Source: Nitrospirota bacterium (GTDB taxonomy: Bacteria; Nitrospirota; Thermodesulfovibrionia; UBA6902; BMS3Bbin08). Taken from it: a stretch of 10,237 nt of DNA. The notes beneath the pieces were generated by a model. It saw only the letters and a list, made by a program, of their open reading frames with translations, searched no databases and was not told the origin of the DNA. Positions 6,222-10,237 of this stretch are shown here, piece by piece; positions within the stretch are counted from its first letter, which is position 1, and every line of letters begins with the position of its first letter. Both the position numbers and the translations under genes were made by a program. The DNA lies in contig JACQXH010000039.1 in NCBI GenBank assembly GCA_016208845.1, forward strand, positions 1-10,237, read 5' to 3'.

Positions 6222-7004
6222 ATGAATCAAAATGATTTAGATTTATATAAAAAATGGTTTTTGGATTACACAAGCTCATTCTATCCAAAGGTTCAGGACA
6301 GAAGCAACTTGCTGCTAAAGGTAAAACATTCCCATAAGGTCTGTGAAAATATTGTTGAGATATCAAAAGGTCAGCAATTGAGCAAAGACAAGATCATCCT
6401 TGCCGAAACAACAGCGCTTTTTCATGATATCGGAAGATTTCCACAGTATGCGCAATATAGTACATTTAATGACAGCATTTCAGTAAATCACGGAAAACTC
6501 GGCGCAGAGGTATTGCGGAAAGTGAATATTCTGCAGCATATTCCTGATGATGAGCAGGAATTGATCATGCATTCAGTAAAATTTCATAACGCCTTTTCTC
6601 TTCCCGAATCAATTAGTCAGGAAAAAAAAATATTCCTTCAATTGATACGCGATGCGGATAAACTTGATGTTTGGCGGGTGTTCGCTGAATATTATGAGGC
6701 AAGTGAAGATGAACGGCCTTCGGCAGCAGCTCATGGATTGCCTGATATGCCGGAGTGTTCAGAAAAGATCCTTTCCTGCATTTTTGATAGAAAGATGGCC
6801 TCATTCAGGGATATCAGGACATTGAATGACTTTAAACTTATTCAGCTGTCCTGGGTTTATGATCTCAATTTCAATATTACTTATAAATTGCTCCTGGAAA
6901 GGGATTATATAAATAAATACATTGAGAAACTTCCGCATACAGATGCGATAGCGCAGGTATCAGAATACGTGCATGAATTTGCTTATCGCAGAATAAGGGC
7001 ATAG
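6222..7004 (+). CDS. HD-domain phosphohydrolase family protein
   Basis: This is a 260-residue soluble protein with an HD-superfamily metal-dependent phosphohydrolase core. Visible ligands in order are H36 or H38 in KHSHKV, the H68-D69 pair in LFHDIGRF, histidines at H90 and H117 to H122 (VNHGK, MHSVKFHN), and an aspartate-rich segment LIRDADKLDVWR near 141-152. This spacing suits an H...HD...D site, possibly with extra histidines for a second metal. There is no signal peptide or membrane segment. The start ATG has only AAAAGG upstream, a modest ribosome-binding site, but it follows a good -10 box. HD proteins act on nucleotides, (p)ppGpp, cyclic dinucleotides or other phosphate esters; the sequence does not show which. 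It faces away from tRNA-Val and is probably a single-gene unit, with the separately promoted cold-shock gene downstream. Confidence 0.85.
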   Translation: MNQNDLDLYKKWFLDYTSSFYPKVQDRSNLLLKVKHSHKVCENIVEISKGQQLSKDKIILAETTALFHDIGRFPQYAQYSTFNDSISVNHGKLGAEVLRKVNILQHIPDDEQELIMHSVKFHNAFSLPESISQEKKIFLQLIRDADKLDVWRVFAEYYEASEDERPSAAAHGLPDMPECSEKILSCIFDRKMASFRDIRTLNDFKLIQLSWVYDLNFNITYKLLLERDYINKYIEKLPHTDAIAQVSEYVHEFAYRRIRA

Positions 7005-7081
7005 GGGAAAAATTTGATCCCGAATGAACCTCCCCGTCGCAGAGACTAATGATTATTCCGTAACATCATGGCATATTTTTC

Positions 7082-7110
7082 TTGACTAATCACATTTTAA
7101 AATGTTATTT
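7082..7110 (+). promoter_or_regulatory. Candidate promoter of the cold-shock gene
   Basis: TTGACT at 7082-7087 is a near-consensus -35. The -10 is uncertain: TGTTAT (7103-7108) lies at 15 bp, and TTATTT (7105-7110) at 17 bp is a poor match. Transcription from here would give a leader of roughly 100 nt before the ATG at 7226. Confidence 0.4.
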
Positions 7111-7117
7111 TTTTACG

Positions 7118-7198
7118 AAGTTTCAGAAGTTTTTGTAAGGGCATGCCCGTAAAGACTTTTGGATTTGCGGTTTTATTTGGCAGGTTTTTCTGAAACTT
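7118..7198 (+). promoter_or_regulatory. Structured 5' leader of the cold-shock gene
   Basis: AAGTTTCAGAA (7118-7128) and TTCTGAAACTT (7188-7198) are perfect 11-bp complements that would close a large hairpin ending about 14 bases before the Shine-Dalgarno (AAGGAGG at 7212-7218). Inside lies the palindrome GGGCATGCCC (7139-7148). Long structured leaders that switch with temperature are established for E. coli cspA. This sequence is not obviously homologous to that leader, so the role is inferred. Confidence 0.5.
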
Positions 7199-7225
7199 TA
7201 GTCTTAATAAGTAAGGAGGTTAAGG

Positions 7226-7426
7226 ATGGCTAAAGGAACAGTAAAGTGGTTCAATGAAGCAAAAGGCTTTGGCTTTATTACAAGTGAAGACGGCACCGAT
7301 GTCTTCGTCCACTACTCTTCCCTCGAAGGCAGCGGTTTCAAGACGCTTGCCGAGGGTGATTCGGTTAGCTTTGATACTGAAAAAGGTCCAAAAGGCCCGA
7401 AGGCAGTGAATGTCGTTAAATTATAA
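7226..7426 (+). CDS. csp: Cold-shock domain protein (CspA family)
   Basis: This 66-residue protein is a single cold-shock domain: a five-stranded OB-fold that binds single-stranded RNA or DNA and acts as an RNA chaperone or antiterminator. Both nucleic-acid-binding motifs are present: RNP1 as KGFGFI (residues 13-18) and RNP2 as VFVHY (26-30). The N-terminus [10 protein letters not shown] is typical, as is the length. The start ATG is preceded by AAGGAGG at seven bases, one of the strongest ribosome-binding sites here. A structured leader precedes it and an intrinsic terminator follows directly, so it is most likely monocistronic. Which csp paralogue it corresponds to cannot be told from sequence alone. 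Confidence 0.96.
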   Translation: MAKGTVKWFNEAKGFGFITSEDGTDVFVHYSSLEGSGFKTLAEGDSVSFDTEKGPKGPKAVNVVKL

Positions 7427-7439
7427 TTGACTGAACGAG

Positions 7440-7469
7440 ACCCCCTGCATCCCTGCAGGGGGTTTTTTT
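7440..7469 (+). terminator. Intrinsic terminator of the cold-shock gene
   Basis: ACCCCCTGCA and TGCAGGGGGT form a 10-bp perfect stem around the loop TCCC, followed by a run of seven T's (7463-7469). It lies 14 bases after the csp stop codon. The T-run overlaps the stop codon of the convergent cyclase gene. No T-run follows the stem in the other direction, so its strength for leftward transcripts is doubtful. Confidence 0.92.
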
Positions 7470-8517
7470 ATGGATTGATCTCCACCTTGTTCTTCCCTGC
7501 TTCTTTTGCTCTGCCCAGGGCATTATCCGCTCTCTTAAATAATGAATCAGGAGTTTCATCTGCCCTGTACTCAGCGATTCCCAAACTGATAGTTACTTTG
7601 CCGGCCATACCAAAGTCATGCTTTTCAACAGTCATCTTCAATCTGTCCGCCAGTTCTTTTGCATTTGTCAGGTCTGTCTCTGAAGCTATGACCGCAAATT
7701 CTTCTCCTCCTATGCGGCAAAAGTGGTCTATTCCTCTTGTCTGTGCAGTTGATATTTCCGTGATAGTCTTCAACACTGAATCTCCTGCTTTGTGACCCAG
7801 AGAATCATTTACTCTCTTGAAATTATCGATGTCAAAAACGATTAATGAGATCGGGAAATTATATCTGCTCCTGCGCTTTATCTCCCTGTCCATGAGCATA
7901 TTATACGAATGCCGGTTTAATATTCCCGTAAGTGCGTCGTAAGTTGCCAGAAACTCAAGCTTGTTTTTGACATAATTTCTTATCAGCCAGATAATGACCG
8001 CTACAGCAAGCAAATTAACGCCGATTACAACGAATATAGACCGGAATAAAATCATTTTCTCCTCTGAGGCGGCCTGCGCCTCAAAAACAAGCCCATTTGC
8101 AGAACGCCAGCATAGTTCGCTCAATTCCAAAATGGTTCTCCTTGCATCTGCATGGGGATTTGTTCTGTATGACTGTATGTTTTTTTTCAGTTCGTTCAAT
8201 GTTATATCCAGTTTTGTCAAACCTTCGACAAAATGTTTTTCCATTCCTTTAAGCTTAAAATCCTCTTTCCTGTTTATAAAATCACTGAATATTATATCTA
8301 TATCCCTGATAATATCGTCGTTCTTTTGAGAGGCCATTTCCAGTTTTGAGATTCTCTGTATGGAGCCCCTTATCAGGCCTGCATAATTTATGATTTTTGC
8401 ATCGTGCTGGATCCTGTCAATCGAATAAAATACAAAAATGCCGTTTACCAGAATAATGATGAAACTGATGACAGATATTGCCATCATGAATGTCGATTGG
8501 CGAAAGACGGGTCTCAA
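7468..8517 (-). CDS. Membrane-anchored diguanylate cyclase (GGDEF) with helical sensor domain
   Basis: This 349-residue protein probably makes cyclic di-GMP from two GTP. A transmembrane helix at about residues 10-31 and a second at 159-179 flank an extracytoplasmic, mostly helical region of about 125 residues. That region contains NYAGLIRGSIQR (44-55), a motif resembling the sensor domains of PilJ and NarX-type receptors. The GGDEF domain fills residues 190-349: DALTGILNR (194-202), FDIDNFKRVND (228-238) and the active-site GGEEF (270-274). RGID at 261-264, five residues earlier, is a complete inhibitory I-site, so product feedback is likely. Translation appears to start at TTG (8515-8517), eight bases after AGGGAG, and overlaps the preceding gene by 4 bp. 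Its stop lies within the terminator of the convergent csp gene. Confidence 0.93.
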   Translation of the reverse strand: MRPVFRQSTFMMAISVISFIIILVNGIFVFYSIDRIQHDAKIINYAGLIRGSIQRISKLEMASQKNDDIIRDIDIIFSDFINRKEDFKLKGMEKHFVEGLTKLDITLNELKKNIQSYRTNPHADARRTILELSELCWRSANGLVFEAQAASEEKMILFRSIFVVIGVNLLAVAVIIWLIRNYVKNKLEFLATYDALTGILNRHSYNMLMDREIKRRSRYNFPISLIVFDIDNFKRVNDSLGHKAGDSVLKTITEISTAQTRGIDHFCRIGGEEFAVIASETDLTNAKELADRLKMTVEKHDFGMAGKVTISLGIAEYRADETPDSLFKRADNALGRAKEAGKNKVEINP

Positions 8518-9317
8518 GATAATCGCTCCCTTTCCCTGCCCTCTTTGATAACTCCTTTTTGGGGCTTTAGGGTCTGCTCTATCAGCATTATATATTTGAT
8601 GTACTCAAAACCAAATTTCATTAATTCCACTTCATCTGTCTTTATTTTTTCAATTAAGTCATTGCCGAGGTCAAATATATCAAGGAACCTGCTCTCAAAT
8701 ATAAATCTTCTGAAGCTGTCCAGATCATAGCTTGCCAGATATATCTGGTTCTGCTGCTTTGCATCAAGCGCCGGATGGCCCGGCGAAACCTTCCTAAGCT
8801 GAGTTGCCTTCCATTCCCTGTTCATCTCATCGTACAAGTCGACCTCCTGGTCGATCCGCCATGACTCTACTGTCCATCCTTTATTTTCATCATAACCATA
8901 GCAGTGAGGTTCTTTTATAAAGAAATAAAATTCTTCATTCTCAGGGCCCTTTTCTCCTTCTTTTCTTAAAGTCGCCTGTCCGATCGGATAATAACGGCAA
9001 TTGGCAGGACGGTCTTCGTATATTTTGCATCCATCTGAAGTGACGAACGGGCATGTCATTGCTTCGTCATTATTCATTTGCAGTATTACCTGCGGCAAGG
9101 TAGATTTTTCATCTATCCTTAAGTTTGTATAAACAGAAAGGAATTCTCCGGACGTGAGCCCCAGTCTTTTTTTCATCCTGAGGATGTCATAAGGAGTCAA
9201 AAGAATGTCAATGCTGTTACAGCATTTTGTAAAACACTTAATGCCCTTATGGCACCTGAACTTAAATTTAGAATCAATGCTCAGCTTAACCGGTATTACA
9301 GCATCCATTTTAGACAT
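8514..9317 (-). CDS. YkgJ-family cysteine cluster protein
   Basis: This 267-residue protein has the cysteine pattern of the YkgJ (CxxCxxCC, zinc- or iron-chelating) family. An N-terminal cluster (C22, C28, C32, C33) follows FKFR, and a second cluster has C89 in CPF, C97 in GCKIYEDRP and C107 in NCRYYPIG. C140 follows. The layout suggests a metal or Fe-S site built from both clusters. The function of the family is not settled. The C-terminal half is helical and charged, with no signal peptide or membrane helix. The start ATG at 9315-9317 has GGAGG six bases upstream. The gene ends in TTGA, shared with the TTG start of the diguanylate cyclase, so the pair is probably one transcript with coupled translation. 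Upstream, across a 9-mer repeat, lies a multiheme cytochrome gene. Confidence 0.85.
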   Translation of the reverse strand: MSKMDAVIPVKLSIDSKFKFRCHKGIKCFTKCCNSIDILLTPYDILRMKKRLGLTSGEFLSVYTNLRIDEKSTLPQVILQMNNDEAMTCPFVTSDGCKIYEDRPANCRYYPIGQATLRKEGEKGPENEEFYFFIKEPHCYGYDENKGWTVESWRIDQEVDLYDEMNREWKATQLRKVSPGHPALDAKQQNQIYLASYDLDSFRRFIFESRFLDIFDLGNDLIEKIKTDEVELMKFGFEYIKYIMLIEQTLKPQKGVIKEGRERERLS

Positions 9318-9347
9318 ATCAATCCTCCATATTTAAATTAAGAATCT

Positions 9348-9468
9348 ACCTCAGAGAACACAGAGAACAGACTTTAAACAGAAGAATTCCTCAAAGCTAT
9401 GCTTCGGGGTTGTTCATTAGACGCTTATTAAGAGATTTCCTTTTCTATTCCTCTGTGTGCTCTGTGGT
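9348..9468. repeat. Period-9 inverted repeat between ykgJ-like and cytochrome genes
   Basis: ACCTCAGAGAACACAGAGAA (9348-9367) is inverted at 9449-9468, where the complement reads ACCACAGAG then CACACAGAG; 17 of 20 positions agree. Each arm has 9-mers in phase (CAGAGAACA twice on the left; CTCTGTGTG then CTCTGTGGT on the right). About 80 bp without recognisable coding content separate the arms. The element makes up most of the 166-bp gap. Confidence 0.7.
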
Positions 9469-9483
9469 TAAGCTTTATTTATA

Positions 9484-10237
9484 TCATTTCTGATGGCATT
9501 TCTGACATAAAACAAAGGCGTTCTCTGCATTGAGTGCCCACAACCTCTGACTGTCCGACGCATGCGAGTTGTGACAGCTTGTGCATGAAAGTTCCTTGCC
9601 GGGACGCAGAGGATCCGGCTTTCCATGCGTGGGATGGCTTTCGCCAAAAACATAGCCTGCAATTATATGCCTGCCGGAGTCCTTGCCTTCATGGCAGCTT
9701 ACGCACGTTTTTTGCTGCCCCATTCTTCTTTTTGCTCTGAATGGCAGTTGAAACAGATGTCGGTGTCCGGTTTCTTCACAATGTATATTGGGTTTGCCTG
9801 AACATCGTGACAACTAAGGCAGCTCCATACCGATGCCGGGCCATGCACATATGGATATGATGTTATACCCTTATGACAGGAATAGCATGTCGAAGCAGCA
9901 GATGCAGTATCCTTTCCCCTGATGCCGGCAGATGCTTCAGCTGCAAAAGTGGCTACAGCGACCGGCTTCTTGTCTGCCTCTGAAGGTTCCAATTTATGAC
10001 ACGCTGCACATTTTGAGTTATCTGTCATATGAAAGTATTTTTTTTGAAAATCGGCCGGGACATTTCTAAATTCACTTATAAGATCAGACCTTCGGAAAAC
10101 ACTCAGTGTCTGTTTGTCTGCAGGCTTGCCGTTCTTAACAGCTGTAATGTCTATCTTATTCATCCCGACAGAAAGTTGAACACTGAAGCAGACGAACTCA
10201 TTAACAGGCACGATACGTTTTTTATCTTTATCATTAA
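9484..10237 (-). CDS. Multiheme c-type cytochrome, 5'-truncated by window edge and frameshifted
   Basis: The gene encodes a periplasmic or surface cytochrome with seven CXXCH heme-binding motifs, four before and three after a break in frame. The frame is open to base 10237, so the signal peptide lies outside; the GTG at 10209-10211 is probably internal. The first visible segment (ITAVKNGKPADKQTLSVFRR) looks like a beta-sandwich. Then come CAACH, CYSCH, CLSCH and CFNCH in the first frame, which ends at TAA (9699-9701). CVSCH (9691-9705), CTSCH (9571-9585) and CQKCH (9493-9507) continue in the -1 frame to the TGA at 9484. The paired spacing resembles the doubled-CXXCH family. One extra A in the A6 run at 9708-9713 would fuse the parts smoothly as ...WGSKKTCVSCHEGK. 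It may be a pseudogene, an assembly error or a frameshifting site. Its redox partner is unknown. Confidence 0.85.
9708..9713 (-). other. Frameshift position in the cytochrome gene (A6 run)
   Basis: On the minus strand the run reads AGC AAA AAA CGT in the upstream frame, which meets a stop two codons later. A -1 shift here gives CAA AAA ACG TGC and enters the frame with the last three heme motifs. The surrounding protein sequence on both sides is of good family type right up to the run, which places the break here and nowhere else. Confidence 0.8.

Noticed and set aside
7005..7081. Terminator after the HD-domain gene
   Set aside because: GGGG and CCCC tracts occur but do not form a compact stem followed by T's.
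7427..7795. Plus-strand open frame after the cold-shock gene
   Set aside because: It starts at the csp stop, passes straight through the intrinsic terminator and is antisense to the GGDEF domain.
9699..9813. Two independent overlapping cytochrome genes
   Set aside because: The 5' part of the downstream frame overlaps conserved heme-binding sequence of the upstream frame and has no heme motif of its own; the heme motifs begin only after the A6 run, as expected for one broken gene.

Overview
The window is a compact bacterial segment. Leftward (minus strand) it carries the classic translation cluster tRNA-Val – thrS – infC – rpmI – rplT – pheS – pheT, with pheT running off the left edge. To its right lie a rightward HD-domain hydrolase gene and a rightward cold-shock gene. 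These converge on a second leftward block: a seven-heme c-type cytochrome (running off the right edge), a cysteine-rich YkgJ-type protein and a membrane diguanylate cyclase. The CXXCH-rich cytochrome, the diguanylate cyclase with an 'NYAG..RG..QR' sensor and the moderately AT-rich sequence suggest an anaerobic, electron-transferring lineage such as Nitrospirota or Desulfobacterota. That placement is inference only; no rRNA or marker comparison was possible.

Positions 1-6053. The synthetases, IF3, L35 and L20 are all recognisable and co-oriented. Two synthetases lack the accessory RNA-binding domain familiar from E. coli: ThrS has no N-terminal TGS domain and PheT has no EMAP-like tRNA-binding domain. 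Neither infC nor, probably, thrS has a usable ATG/GTG/TTG start. Each has a strong Shine-Dalgarno at good distance from an ATA codon. This suggests that IF3, which discriminates against non-standard starts, may control both genes.

Four of the gaps in this cluster (pheT/pheS, rplT/pheS, rpmI/rplT, thrS/tRNA) contain elements with a strict 7-bp periodicity, three of them folding as long imperfect dyads. Two other gaps (infC/rpmI and ykgJ-like/cytochrome) hold dyads with a 9-bp periodicity. The words differ from gap to gap while the architecture is shared. This is the most unusual structural signal in the window.

Positions 6054-7470. The HD-domain gene has a candidate promoter overlapped by one copy of a 12-bp direct repeat whose other copy lies exactly 30 bp upstream. 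The cold-shock gene has a leader of about 100 nt closed by a perfect 11-bp stem just before its Shine-Dalgarno, and a strong intrinsic terminator that touches the stop codon of the convergent diguanylate cyclase gene.

Positions 7468-10237. The ykgJ-like gene and the cyclase gene overlap by 4 bp and are probably translationally coupled. The upstream cytochrome reading frame is broken once, at a run of six A's. One extra A would join four upstream and three downstream heme motifs into one protein.
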